This document shows, piece by piece, positions 27,001 through 33,315 of a DNA stretch of 37,440 bases. Every line of letters begins with the position of its first letter. Position 1 is the stretch's first letter. The notes beneath the pieces were generated by a model. It saw nothing but the letters and a program-made list of their open reading frames with translations. It ran no database searches and was not told the origin of the DNA. This DNA comes from an uncultured Ruminococcus sp. GTDB taxonomy: Bacteria; Bacillota; Clostridia; Oscillospirales; Acutalibacteraceae. The stretch is from contig CACWTQ010000009.1 in NCBI GenBank assembly GCA_902763835.1, forward strand, positions 1-37,440, given 5' to 3'. The position numbers and the translations under genes are program-made.

Positions 27001-28571
27001 AGAATAATAAATATCGGTATCAGCATAATCCGGATAATAAAGATGACACTATACAACCTATTGCTTTTGATAAGCTCAGTGTTACAACCGATTCTAATTG
27101 CCAGGCAGTCAGAGGAAGCAAATGCTTTGCTGAATACGATACCGAAGATGTTTCAAAGCTTCTTGACGGTAAGCTTTACACATTTATCACAATGCCTTCC
27201 AAGGAGCAGATACCAACCGTTTTGTATAGTAGTCCGAACTGGAATCTAGGACTATATTACACGGATCTGACTATTGAAAAGCAGTGGGAGAATATGATTT
27301 ACGGCGTACCTAATGAAACAAAAATTCAATTCGAGATTGTAGGAAAGGGAAAAACGCAACAAAACGAAACAGAAGAAAAAGAGGTTTATAGAGCAACGTT
27401 GACAATGATGTCGGGCGAAACAGGTTCTGTAAAGGGGTCTTATGGCTCCGGAACAGACGTTGTTGAAAAGAAGATTGATGTTCTGAATCCGGATACGAAT
27501 CTATATAAATGGAATCTTTCGAGTGATGACAGACTGTACCTCCAGGCAAGAAATGCTTATGATGAAATCACTTATTCCGTTGAGGAAACTGTGATTGAAA
27601 CAAAAGATGAAAATGTTAAAGATTTCTATAACCATTATATTCAGGACGTAGTCGATGACGTAACGAAGAAGATAACCTATTCGGCTGTTAACAGTCAGAT
27701 AATGGGTTCCGTTACAATTGTTAAGGTAACGGGTGGAGGAGAAGCACTTGACGGTGCAGAATTCAGCATTTATCAGATGACCGATTCAACAAAGGACAAT
27801 TCAAAATTCTATGGTGCTCAGGAGGGCGTAAGCAAAACGCTGACAAGTTATTATGATAAGCAGACAACCCAAAAGTATTACAAGGTTATCCTCGGAGAAC
27901 AGGGTAATCTCAAAGCTCTGACGAAGGCGGGTATGTATGACGATAAAACAAAGAAGCTGAGTGTAAGAATCAATGATGAAACTACCGCAGAATATCAGGT
28001 TCACAGCGAGCTTTATCAGGGACAGACAAGATTCTACTATTACACAAATGATACAAATTCGTTTGTTTACGAATGGATTATCGGAGGTCAGGAAGATTAT
28101 GACAAACTTTGTGACGATAAAGTTATTGATAGAAACGATAAGTTTGAAAATAACGGAGTCAAGTATTCGGTTCTTAACCGTACAAAAAATGGTGTCAAAG
28201 AGTATTATGTCAGAATACCTGTGAATCCTGCCGATTTCTCTCAGGTAGCAATCGTGGAATTCGTTAATCTTCCGTTTTTTAATGAAAGCGGTAAAAAGGT
28301 CTACTACACCGTTAGAGAAACAAGCGTGCCCGAAGGCTTCTTAGCGCTCGCAGATTTCAATCAGCTTACGGCGATGGATCTGTTTAATGAAAAAATCAGT
28401 AATGTTCATGACTTCTGCTTTGAGGTCGAAAACACGAAACAGATGGAGCTTCCTATAACAGGCGGAAGCGGAATGAGCACAACGGTAATAATCGGTATGA
28501 TTATATTTATGCCGTGCCTGACATATATTGCCTGGCTTGTGATTATGCGGCGAAGAAAAAAGGAGGATTGA
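15045..28571 (+). CDS. Giant LPITG-anchored beta-helix surface protein, probable pilus tip adhesin
   Basis: The protein has 4508 residues, with a long signal peptide (MKRKKS start, hydrophobic to about residue 40). Four modules follow, starting near residues 59, 904, 1305 and 2077. Each opens with a cap (SVQSAIDAI-like helix, then a DLNGHTL strand and a KDSAGGG-like strand) and continues with short coils carrying NGG.I..N.A and GGG(I/V)Y motifs, over 50 in all. These are right-handed beta-helix repeats of the Pmp/pectate-lyase type. From about 2540 come beta-sandwich-like stretches, a DUF11-like domain (about 3670-3860), an SdrD B-like domain with a WMDQDRDG calcium loop (about 3895-3985), a Cna-B-like domain (about 4075), a SpaA-like domain (about 4220) with an YTVRETSVPEGF E-box, then LPITG (4469-4473), a membrane helix and RRRKKED. 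The ATG at 15045 has AGGTGA upstream. Next to a pilin and two class C sortases it should be the ancillary/tip subunit; its ligand is unknown. Confidence 0.88.
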   Translation: MKRKKSILKNIAAWVIVFCLSMNTMPSEVTFSLIEAVSAIGFDFSSDDLQKVEIENGSLQETISKIFSSASESNPGQGKIILDKDYSENLMIPDNTVVLIDLNGHTLSPVYSGDENHIAVYGTLKIIDSTGEGMLSSDGSSDIRAITVVSGAKLVIDGVEIRNYHSSGNGAGIRVEDNGYFNLVSGKLTGNSSELQGGAVYAFNANSVDFSSGEISGNSALNGGGIAFYRSDSLSENSVYTLANLTVTENNATENGGGIYVESPIFVSIENLTVDNNTAQQNGGGFFFNSTASLTVDAKSSISGNTAVENYGGGVYFYASTALKGSSFTLNGGKVNNNTSKNNGGGIYFAVADASTKPQFVLNSGEVNGNSAGSSGGGVYMYRKSDFTMNGGSVANNSAQNYGGGIFVEGGLSGANASSFTMNGGVVSDNTLTADTNTRYGAGVRVGRYTNINLNKGEITRNTKAFYGGGLYGDSDCVINVCDGMIISQNSIYSGNGQTIGAGLYFGQYTVFVMTGGKIDSNYCETESCAGGGLYIAGNTREITISGGEITNNKIYGSGAGLFVSGSVTINGTARIAENEALGRYSNTQVSGGGVYISGTLELGGEAVIENNVSNYRGGGVYCTGSVEIRDEAVVQNNTALYNSGGGLYIGLTGNSNTVQNVTFKMKGGKVINNTANYTGSNYSYGGGIYIRTNKNIYLTGGVISGNTAAYGGGVSILRNAGSTAGVTYYGFSAEVSTNMEISGNTAMLSGGGVYIGSTTRLELYNGGKIINNIAESYGGGVFVQQNSRRDFLNAQSGSGTEDEALEILGGELHDNTSNLGRDFYVDETFTGTYLPAYLSVTKASSMENASESAYWRDETNGGISYDDLSNKTKVDNGETPKYSAYTFNNVTEAVASIGDETFLSVQSAIDAIKNKQVSGSDIVLLKSNIESVTVPEGITASLDLNGNILYGSVGSVITIQKDAKLTVKDTVGGGIITKGKGIVHSNNQTYGGGVYILSGTFVMESGTISGNKAQWGTAVYVNNGTFEMTGGTIENNRYSSTNSAIYADGTSKLTISNAVITNNDSRAIYINGGSITAEIKDSTLSKCGLAVHVNSCKMVNIENCNIIENKASNNDWGAVRVNSGTVYIKDTVIKNNTSPYGAGLFISGGSVHLDGVKITENIATSAPTDGTGGPGGVRVYNAQLYMKNSKVYNNRSVSYGSDMYIGAGAYFHNETGETTDWRTAESFGLDDYNSWLDESTGKYYVSDKSQHDDSIADFENVSDMVLTSPKDRASNNYFLIAKKAPDGNDGDDYVAKFEDNNQKFVTLGAAISAAEKRGDEVTTIKLLKDISENNVVRSSDTKITIDLCGHTITSVVGKTNIFSINGGDLTLKDSAGGGKLVPADKTKNDISMTRAIYIGRNGKFTLESGEISGFDYNGDGAAIYCTPGNCEINIKGGTIKDNAASGSGGAICIFANVTNSANVFNMTGGNISGNTAVSNGGGIYMNVNNASSNTSKLTISGGVIEDNHAGNQGGGIWCSGANNANNKSEFAVYGCEIKNNSAYTGGAIYASCTGFNSLFILGDESKHTIISGNSSTYTVGGAYIYNAGADAKGVVICNVEFKENTATSYYGAMYVYSCNVSIKNCAVHDNLSRNSCAGIDISSGKFTVEDCKFYRNVAQNSGGGLYIENPPTSFYSGESCIKNCVMYENCANYGSGVYDTSLDDVTYEGCEFYKNFTQGSSSGGPAMCFSGRVTARTKTILNCSIHDNTTNSGSGGGIITTSAGNVTIRLENTEVKNNYASASGGGICFSYYEKHKLILDSGTTISGNKCGSYGGGVYVSSDLVINEGVVIENNTATISGGGVYFSNQSYALNFTMNGGEIRNNESLGVGNNYGGGVCIYNSSTTGLANVEFSGGKISGNSGKYGGGLSIYNSNLDRVVPKVRISGTEISDNIATYNGGGIYCSNYTSDTILSGTAVVKNNSAGSYGGGVYVAYAQTDFKMDDDGGKLYGNTAPLGNDAYIVYSASYRNSNLYLSKASEMFDDGDGFTATGWLEEVSGAVYTDPVKIRPLGRSYAYTLRYRRSGKVVAVYNGEEYFSVQEAVDAIQNSSDSSGTVIMVDDSTESVTVGSGSNITLNLNGHTLKGSGISAITSRGDLEIIDEKMKVTVGSNTYTAGTDTGKITGTAAKAGGGILVLSGKVTLKSGMISECLAGSGSTDATYGGAAVAVSSGEFVLDGGTISDNTAYHGAAVLVQNLAAKFTMYSGLIENNRTSKNVDSTTTGHGAIFNNGGKVNILGGKISGNEASYGAAIYNNSGTTIIAGNDENPKPVISGNTAGYRGGAVYVNNGTVITSNAIISGNKTSVAKSATVTTADGLSQSSGGAIFVAGGSLYVRDGTEIKRNQAVRGGAIYQRNGTVSISGSSTVITGNIAQLGGGCAQNPLPGNTTTTMTVSDGASVYANKSTLTIAGNDFYSAWEGTNSYQNQLGKNAQYTPRLNLLSASTMSVGDRYNVWKNDAYSGDQRTGKDFDSGQYITAEVNLANNVQITASYYEAEVSTNIDSNYKVAELKISEVTDGTAEFDAGQTVSSQKYDDARTYEKTAKQALAERIPGVSQSNETYTYNGVVYNYIEYDGKKYEQNQAIEWWPGNDSGGNNNIVRTYDKLFYTLLISHESTVENLEDRDYQVQLNIRAVLPCSAEKATFVDLQKNDLVNATIIPSTDENGNPIQILTGYWNYTISAENKSSGSLSKNLNIYVYGMKNGDVIKPTFECWFGGNDTDPHAECDSESITVSAAPKYNVTILNNPELNYTSYFDTKYGVETTSSSAGSEDVVYGVMLGYGVTVELYNEPSTKSLKGIEIPADGLEFDISFKGKLFDSGGKEVAGAVNAPAVWAYKENNTSYYGRAIGSNIDAVNMNWDDEDADTKRSYFAYGAAPFNTGNNNASCYDGGGWTVSNSSAPTDSNESKLHVKIDGYNFSTNNTDPNNNIDPIQYSGGVASNILNSKAVKAFSAGYIQIILPLNDLDADKLSNGFYQIYMDSVVSGLDAKGISGLVYEDLLSKYQYESGLSDSEKETDLQAMNTYYSYPNTDDLKTNAPAVNETRYADNYESVNRGLLVLNGSGSGSGGDWMSKNNLFNNESNVHINGSTVATDTGRGETPLNSTVFIEGNANFSSQVINTSDINAKEHYYKNEPNYDSQLFNVIEYNYMTALNILQKFDADAYTPVGTGPVINQRSGTQAFTNLLNDSFSISLNGGTPSWLDSAAKNYTLTILYAAKPDGKNWTRASKTDTSVTPNVTYDDGGVANMDEYIEENLIYFESLDDLHAYLGDDAKCVAILYQFRNLCMRSGYNVTARAKMTVTGDFDKVGKTYCTTNDVREWLTYRPYYKMYYYDNTLDQNIYTFNWHDIVYEEKDRGDDSGETVKAYGAVLDSGSGYDSLGYYTQDGKFKVNLDGYSKDYVKTRYQNGTKVQGTHVGGNSDRRSPMFDGNTLLLYSIDTSIDINVNTKVEGTNTVKENYNITFGERNVEYRVTPTINIASSANKNELVRNGTQSADITITLNLPKGLHYQEGSLLIDYDNKKGDYKEIEEEKSDYREGELSWNTEIVNNDDGTTTINITTFVSDIDKKLPKLYFDCTIGDAEDPNKDIKVNGTSLSVIAEIHAQYSEKSIIAAETHTDSANITVSLTEQEGIAKGVEDTLVEIGEDMTYTLTYGNNVKSSRANDIEFVDVMPHNNDGRGTQYSGNYRIKSVELRFTSEEDYNNFKAESGKLMFGKDLVHWDSEVRESDDIRKGFIESIKADNITVGYTPDDSTYKLTYNFSDKDVIPGIISDSNGNNVEAAPALYVYVPSISGEQRFTVRVTITPRDSSNKLLERGGETQIGGNEYHNSFFYRSVKNNKPIEPLNSNEVGISVINRVISGVVWMDQDRDGMYNTAEAVETNNSNEDNAKKVQEYPLSKVTATLYEFNDGTLKPAYNVLGSKVDSVETNNDGKYSFDNLAEGDYVVVFTDENNKYRYQHNPDNKDDTIQPIAFDKLSVTTDSNCQAVRGSKCFAEYDTEDVSKLLDGKLYTFITMPSKEQIPTVLYSSPNWNLGLYYTDLTIEKQWENMIYGVPNETKIQFEIVGKGKTQQNETEEKEVYRATLTMMSGETGSVKGSYGSGTDVVEKKIDVLNPDTNLYKWNLSSDDRLYLQARNAYDEITYSVEETVIETKDENVKDFYNHYIQDVVDDVTKKITYSAVNSQIMGSVTIVKVTGGGEALDGAEFSIYQMTDSTKDNSKFYGAQEGVSKTLTSYYDKQTTQKYYKVILGEQGNLKALTKAGMYDDKTKKLSVRINDETTAEYQVHSELYQGQTRFYYYTNDTNSFVYEWIIGGQEDYDKLCDDKVIDRNDKFENNGVKYSVLNRTKNGVKEYYVRIPVNPADFSQVAIVEFVNLPFFNESGKKVYYTVRETSVPEGFLALADFNQLTAMDLFNEKISNVHDFCFEVENTKQMELPITGGSGMSTTVIIGMIIFMPCLTYIAWLVIMRRRKKED

Positions 28572-28619
28572 TACGATTAATATCTCCTTGAAAGTAAAAG
28601 TACAGAACTACAATATTTA

Positions 28620-28657
28620 CCCCGTATCCGGAGTGCAAAAGTCTTCCGGATATGGGG
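28620..28657 (+). promoter_or_regulatory. Hairpin between adhesin and pilin genes
   Basis: CCCCGTATCCGGA (28620-28632) pairs with TCCGGATATGGGG (28645-28657) over 13 bp with one G-U pair and a 12-base loop. No T run follows, and the pilin ribosome site (AAGGA) lies 8 bases on. It resembles an mRNA processing or stabilising hairpin that would let the pilin be made in excess of the giant adhesin. The function is inferred. Confidence 0.6.
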
Positions 28658-28676
28658 AGAGAAAGAAGGAAATTTT

Positions 28677-30998
28677 ATGAAAAAAAGATCTAAGATAATC
28701 ATAGCTTCGATATTGGCGGCGGTTATTATTGCGGCTGCACCAACGGCATCCTTTGCACCGGTTACATTGACAGCTGAGGCGGCTAATGTAATAATACCAG
28801 ACAATTACGGCGTCAAAGCCGTTGCAAAAACAGGTGAGCTCACCGTGAAAGTTCCGGAGAATGTTTCTGGCAGCTACGAAGTCAAAGCGTATGAAATGCT
28901 TCGTCTGGTTGTTCCGGAAGATTCAACTGATCCGGATTCTATGACAAATGACGATAACTCTAAGAATGTTTACTATGTTACAGAACCATTTGTTGATTTC
29001 TTTAAGACGGCAAGGAATGCTTACAATGATACTGACGCTACAGTAAAACTGTATGAAATTGATACCTTGTATCTCACTTACGACACATCGGACAAATGTC
29101 TGAAGATAACGGCAACAGAACCGGATCAAGATAAGAAAGTAAACGAAGATTACATTGTTATTGACAACCGTGCATACAAGAAGGATACAAATCCTGCTGA
29201 TAATAAAGATGATAGTCAACCCGGCAGACTCGACAAGAAATACTTCGAAGCTGATCTCGTATCAAGAATTGCCAGCAGCGATCCAATCAGCGGCGAAACC
29301 AACGCCAGTGCGGCACGTCTTCTTTCCGACTGGGCAAGCCGATATATCAAGGCTAAGAAGCTGAGTGCTGATGCAACTGCCCAGAAGATCGATGACGGCG
29401 GTACACCTTCAAAGGTAACAGAATTCAAGTTTTCAAATCTTGTCTATGGTTACTATGTGGTTGTTACAAATGATGATTCACAGGATAATGATAAATCTGT
29501 TATCAATCAGAGTATCCTTAATGTTCCGCAGGCAGAGAACGTAACCCTCAAGGCTACTCCTATCACAATCGATAAGAGCGTTTCGAACCTTGTTGATGCT
29601 AACCGTAACAATAACGGAGAAAATGACAAGTCGAACAGCAATACCACAAGGATTGATGAAGATATTGCCGATGGCAAGAAGTATGACAAGCTCACTGCGA
29701 ATATCGGTGATGTTCTTCAATACAGAATTGAATCTCACATTCCGTCGCTGACGAGCTATGATCTGTCTGATACTACTAAGCTTGTTGATATCGGTACAGA
29801 AATTAAAGCAAGCGATTTCGAAACAGATGATAAAGGGAAGTTCATAGAGAACTCAGCTATCAAAGACAAATACGTCTACATATTCCGTGATACAATGACG
29901 AATCAGGATTTCATTCCTGTTGATACTGAAGTTTCGGGGGTCACTGTATCAGGTCTGAAAATGGAGATTACCTATAAGGATTCAGAAGGACAGGATAGGA
30001 CAGCAACTTATGTTGTTAAGAATTTTGGTGAAAACACCAGTCCGGAGTACTATCTTGTAGCAGGAGAAGAAACTAATAAAGCCAACGCTATCGGCAGACT
30101 TTGGAAAACTGATTATGATACAGTTACTGTTGAAGATAACGAAGTTTATCAGAACTTCTTTGTCATCAACTTTGATCTTAAAAAGCTTAAGGAGAATGAG
30201 TATGACGGAGGTGAAGTAGTATTTACTTACAACGCCGAGCTTAAGGGCGAAGCAGGCAATGATGATGCTACCAACACCGCAACCTTCACCTACAGCAACG
30301 ATTCTTTTGATTCAAGTTCGACCGATACGATTTCGGATAGCGATAAGGTTTACACTTATGACTTAAAGATCGATAAGCTGTTCAGCGACGGTGCAACAAC
30401 CGATTTCTATGACAAAGTAAAATTCAAGCTTTATTCTCAGGATTCAAGTGTAAAGGCAAGAAAGGCAATCAAGTTTGTCAAAACTTCTGACGGCAGTTAC
30501 ACAAGAGCTGACAGTGATGATCAAACAACAACCGACGTTCTTGCAATTAGCCCATTTGACGGTAAATTGCTTCTCCACGGTCTCGGTGAAGGTACATACT
30601 ACCTCGAAGAGCAAGAGAACGCTGACCTTACTGGTGCAGGCTACAACATCGTCAATCCGATAAAAATTGTTGTTACGGCAAAGGACGAAGAGAAAAATAT
30701 TACGGATTTAGAGAAATTTGATCTTTTTAAACAAGTTGACGTTGAAGGTACTTCTACGGACACAACAGCAACAACAGCAACTCTTGACAATGTAAATCTT
30801 CCGCTCAAGCCTGTTTCGAACGAGTACGGCGTAGAGTTCGACGTAATCAACCAGAAGGGCTTCAAGCTTCCTTTGACCGGTGAATACGGCAACTGGGCAC
30901 TTGCTATTGCAGGTATACTTATCGTAGCCGTAAGCGGTACTGTGATCGTACTTGCAAACAGAAAGAAGAAGGATACTACAGCTGACAATGAAGCGTAA
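28677..30998 (+). CDS. LPLTG backbone pilin, isopeptide-forming SpaA/D2 type
   Basis: This is probably the major shaft subunit, cross-linked by the class C sortases downstream. The 773 residues have a signal peptide cut near an AEA site (about residue 36) and an N-terminal domain. A fimbrial D2-type domain (about 340-540, with GDVLQYRIESH) follows. Next is a SpaA/Cna-B domain with the E-box YYLEEQENADLTGAGY (about 641-656), which would hold an intramolecular isopeptide bond. LPLTG is near 731-735, followed by a membrane helix and a basic tail. I did not find a classical VYPK pilin motif, so the cross-linking lysine is not identified. Its 3' end overlaps the sortase start by 11 bases. Confidence 0.88.
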   Translation: MKKRSKIIIASILAAVIIAAAPTASFAPVTLTAEAANVIIPDNYGVKAVAKTGELTVKVPENVSGSYEVKAYEMLRLVVPEDSTDPDSMTNDDNSKNVYYVTEPFVDFFKTARNAYNDTDATVKLYEIDTLYLTYDTSDKCLKITATEPDQDKKVNEDYIVIDNRAYKKDTNPADNKDDSQPGRLDKKYFEADLVSRIASSDPISGETNASAARLLSDWASRYIKAKKLSADATAQKIDDGGTPSKVTEFKFSNLVYGYYVVVTNDDSQDNDKSVINQSILNVPQAENVTLKATPITIDKSVSNLVDANRNNNGENDKSNSNTTRIDEDIADGKKYDKLTANIGDVLQYRIESHIPSLTSYDLSDTTKLVDIGTEIKASDFETDDKGKFIENSAIKDKYVYIFRDTMTNQDFIPVDTEVSGVTVSGLKMEITYKDSEGQDRTATYVVKNFGENTSPEYYLVAGEETNKANAIGRLWKTDYDTVTVEDNEVYQNFFVINFDLKKLKENEYDGGEVVFTYNAELKGEAGNDDATNTATFTYSNDSFDSSSTDTISDSDKVYTYDLKIDKLFSDGATTDFYDKVKFKLYSQDSSVKARKAIKFVKTSDGSYTRADSDDQTTTDVLAISPFDGKLLLHGLGEGTYYLEEQENADLTGAGYNIVNPIKIVVTAKDEEKNITDLEKFDLFKQVDVEGTSTDTTATTATLDNVNLPLKPVSNEYGVEFDVINQKGFKLPLTGEYGNWALAIAGILIVAVSGTVIVLANRKKKDTTADNEA

Positions 30999-31890
30999 GC
31001 TTATTACCCTGTTGGCTATAGTGGGTATGATTATCGGAGCTGTGATATTGCTTTACCCGGTGGTTAGCAATATGCAGTTCCGAAACAGCCAGCAAGAGTT
31101 AATTGATTATTATGAAAATCAGGTGCAGGAGATCCCTGAAAAGGAGCTTGACTCTATGTGGAACGACTGCTATGAGTACAATGAAAGGCTTCTTGACAGC
31201 AAGGTTCGTCTCACTGACCCTTTCGATACCGAGGGGAACGAGCTTAACGAGCATCCTTACATTGATCTGTTGAATCTTAACGGAGACGGTGCGATGTGTT
31301 CGCTTGAGATTCCTGCAATAAACTGTAGGCTCATGGTTTATCACTACACAGACGAGGAGGTTCTCGCAAAGGGCATAGGTCACCTTCAAGGAACCAGCTT
31401 GCCTGTAGGTCGCAAAGGCACTCACGCTGTACTTTCCGGTCATACGGGAACAGCCGACAAGGAGCTTTTCACAAACCTAGATCAGTTAGGTGTTGGAGAT
31501 GTTTTCTATATCCATGTTCTCGGCGAAACGCTTGCTTATCAGGTGGACAGCAAGCAGGTAGTGCTTCCCGATGAAACGGAAGGGTTATATATCGATCGTG
31601 AGAGGGATCTTGTCACGCTCGTGACCTGCACTCCATACGGCGTAAACAGTCATAGACTTCTTGTCCGTGGCACGAGGATTCCGTATGAGGAAGCGAAGGT
31701 CGTCGAAGAAAGCCGAGGCAATGCGGTATCAAACACATGGAGAAAACAGTATGTTTATGCAATGATTGTCGGTCTGGGGATTTCGATTGTTGTTGTCGCA
31801 GTAATCGTTATTGTTTACCGCAGTGCGGTGAAGCGAAGAGAGCGGATTGATAAAAAGGAAAAGAGCAGTCATTATGAAGAGGATAGTTAA
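30988..31890 (+). CDS. Class C sortase (pilin polymerase) with DPF lid
   Basis: This transpeptidase would cut LPxTG and join pilin subunits. The 300 residues have an N-terminal membrane helix (about 5-23), the class C lid motif DPF at 77-79, catalytic His152, Cys214 in TLVTC, and Arg223 nine residues later in NSHR. A C-terminal membrane helix (about 267-287) precedes a basic tail. The ATG at 30988 sits within the last codons of the pilin gene, so the two are translationally coupled; an earlier in-frame ATG at 30952 lies deep in the pilin gene. This is the canonical polymerase of the operon. Confidence 0.9.
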   Translation: MKRKLITLLAIVGMIIGAVILLYPVVSNMQFRNSQQELIDYYENQVQEIPEKELDSMWNDCYEYNERLLDSKVRLTDPFDTEGNELNEHPYIDLLNLNGDGAMCSLEIPAINCRLMVYHYTDEEVLAKGIGHLQGTSLPVGRKGTHAVLSGHTGTADKELFTNLDQLGVGDVFYIHVLGETLAYQVDSKQVVLPDETEGLYIDRERDLVTLVTCTPYGVNSHRLLVRGTRIPYEEAKVVEESRGNAVSNTWRKQYVYAMIVGLGISIVVVAVIVIVYRSAVKRRERIDKKEKSSHYEEDS

Positions 31891-33022
31891 CCTTTTAGCG
31901 GCTGTTATGATGGTGATAGGATTTGTGATTCTTATAAATCCTTATTGGTGTGACTATCAGCTCAGAAAGGAAAATGACAAGGTTATATCCGAGTTTATAG
32001 AAAGTGCTTCTAAGAAAGTATCCAACCCTGCTAACGACAGCAGTTCGGAAGAATATTTCGGCTCGGATACCGTGAACTATTTTCAGAATACGAAAGATTA
32101 TACTATAACTGATGACACCATGACAGATTCTTCTATGCCTGATAATTCCATGACGGAGCAAATTTCTGTATCGGAAGACCACTATTCCGAGCTTTTTTCA
32201 AATATGCAGGAATATAACCGCCGAATTTATGATGATAATCAGACAGAGCTTCGGGACGCTTTCAGCTACACTACAAGTGATTTTGACTTTGAATCCTACG
32301 GCTTGCCAAATAATGTTGCCGGATATATCACGATTGAAAGCATGAATATCAGGCTGGCACTTTATATCGGTTCGAGTATTGATAACATGAGCCGTGGTGC
32401 AACAGTAATGAATCAGACGAGCATGCCAATAGGTGGCATAAACACAAACTGCGTAATTGCCGCCCACAGGAGCAGGGGATTCTTCGGCGACATCGAAAAA
32501 TTGAAAATCGGCGATATCGTGAAGGTAACGAATCTCTGGGAAGAACTTAGCTATAGGGTAGTGAAGATTATTGTAATCGACCCTTACGATGTAGAAAAAG
32601 TAAAAATCTTTCCCGAACAGGATATGGTAACCCTGCTTACCTGTCATCCTTACACGGTGAATTCACACAGGTATGTGGTTTACTGTGTGCGTGACAGTGA
32701 AGCTGTCCTAGCACAGAACTCCGGACAGGAATCGCAGGCATCACATCAGATTCCTCCGGAGCAGACATCGGATGAATTGCAGGAAAATAAATTTATCGAA
32801 GAAGCGTTTCCGCCATCTGCCGAGTTTCCGGAATGGATAGCTTACAATGAGCTTCCCGACGGAATTTTTTACGAGTCATCGGAAGAAAGCATAAAATACG
32901 AGAATATTGTGCGGCTTTCGGGAATTGCACTTACAGGATTTTTCCTGTTAACTTTTTTGATTATGTTTATAAAAAGAGTTTTATATTATTTTACTATAAA
33001 AGGTTTTAGAAAGAAATTATAA
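31874..33022 (+). CDS. Second class C-like sortase with modified lid and long C-terminus
   Basis: The 382 residues have an N-terminal membrane helix, catalytic His198, Cys257 in TLLTC and Arg266 nine residues later in NSHR. It departs from its neighbour in having an acidic Ser/Thr/Met-rich insert (about 50-100, with short TMTDSSM/DNSMTEQ repeats) before the catalytic domain. RDAF (127-130) stands in place of the DPF lid, and a Gln/Pro/Glu-rich stretch (about 280-340) precedes the C-terminal membrane helix. It may attach the tip protein or anchor the finished pilus, while the first sortase polymerises. The ATG at 31874 overlaps the previous gene by 17 bases, which suggests coupling. Confidence 0.85.
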   Translation: MKRIVNLLAAVMMVIGFVILINPYWCDYQLRKENDKVISEFIESASKKVSNPANDSSSEEYFGSDTVNYFQNTKDYTITDDTMTDSSMPDNSMTEQISVSEDHYSELFSNMQEYNRRIYDDNQTELRDAFSYTTSDFDFESYGLPNNVAGYITIESMNIRLALYIGSSIDNMSRGATVMNQTSMPIGGINTNCVIAAHRSRGFFGDIEKLKIGDIVKVTNLWEELSYRVVKIIVIDPYDVEKVKIFPEQDMVTLLTCHPYTVNSHRYVVYCVRDSEAVLAQNSGQESQASHQIPPEQTSDELQENKFIEEAFPPSAEFPEWIAYNELPDGIFYESSEESIKYENIVRLSGIALTGFFLLTFLIMFIKRVLYYFTIKGFRKKL

Positions 33023-33064
33023 TAAGGAACAGGGCGGTTTGGCTGTCCTGTTCCTTATTATAAT
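33016..33064. terminator. Terminator hairpin closing the pilus operon
   Basis: ATTATAATAAGGAACAGG (33016-33033) and its exact reverse complement (33047-33064) form an 18-bp stem with a 13-base loop, overlapping the stop of the second sortase. Being AT-rich at the base, it supplies U-rich 3' ends in either direction and may be bidirectional. Confidence 0.8.
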
Positions 33065-33200
33065 ATTTGATTAAAATTTCGGTCATATTTTCTGTATTTC
33101 GTTCATAATTTTATAAAGTAGATTTTTAAGGGCATCTCTAAAAACCTCTGTACATTTAAAGGAAAAAAATATATAAGGTGTTTAATTTTAGCGTATAGGT

Positions 33201-33228
33201 TTACAAATCGAAAGTTAGAATGTATAAT
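33201..33228 (+). promoter_or_regulatory. Near-consensus promoter of a truncated gene
   Basis: TTTACA, 17 bases and TATAAT lie about 30 bases upstream of a GGTGGAGAG ribosome site and ATG 33259. The signals are intact although the gene they served is cut after about 17 codons. Confidence 0.6.
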
Positions 33229-33258
33229 ACTTATATACAAAATAAAGGTGGAGAGATT

Positions 33259-33315
33259 ATGCATTCAAAAATAGATGATAAAGCAATGAGAGACCTGAAT
33301 CCGCAAAGTTCGTAA
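33259..33315 (+). pseudogene. Truncated gene start interrupted by an IS66-like remnant
   Basis: An 18-codon frame beginning MHSKIDDKAMRDLNP has a good promoter and ribosome site. It ends in a stop codon formed inside the GTAACCGC terminal repeat of the element at 33312-33767. This looks like the first part of a gene whose remainder was lost or displaced. The original product cannot be recognised. Confidence 0.45.

Noticed and set aside
31874..33022. Second sortase lacking its catalytic arginine
   Set aside because: A first look at HRYVVYC suggested a loss, but in class C enzymes the arginine is nine residues after the Cys (in NSHR), and it is present at 266.
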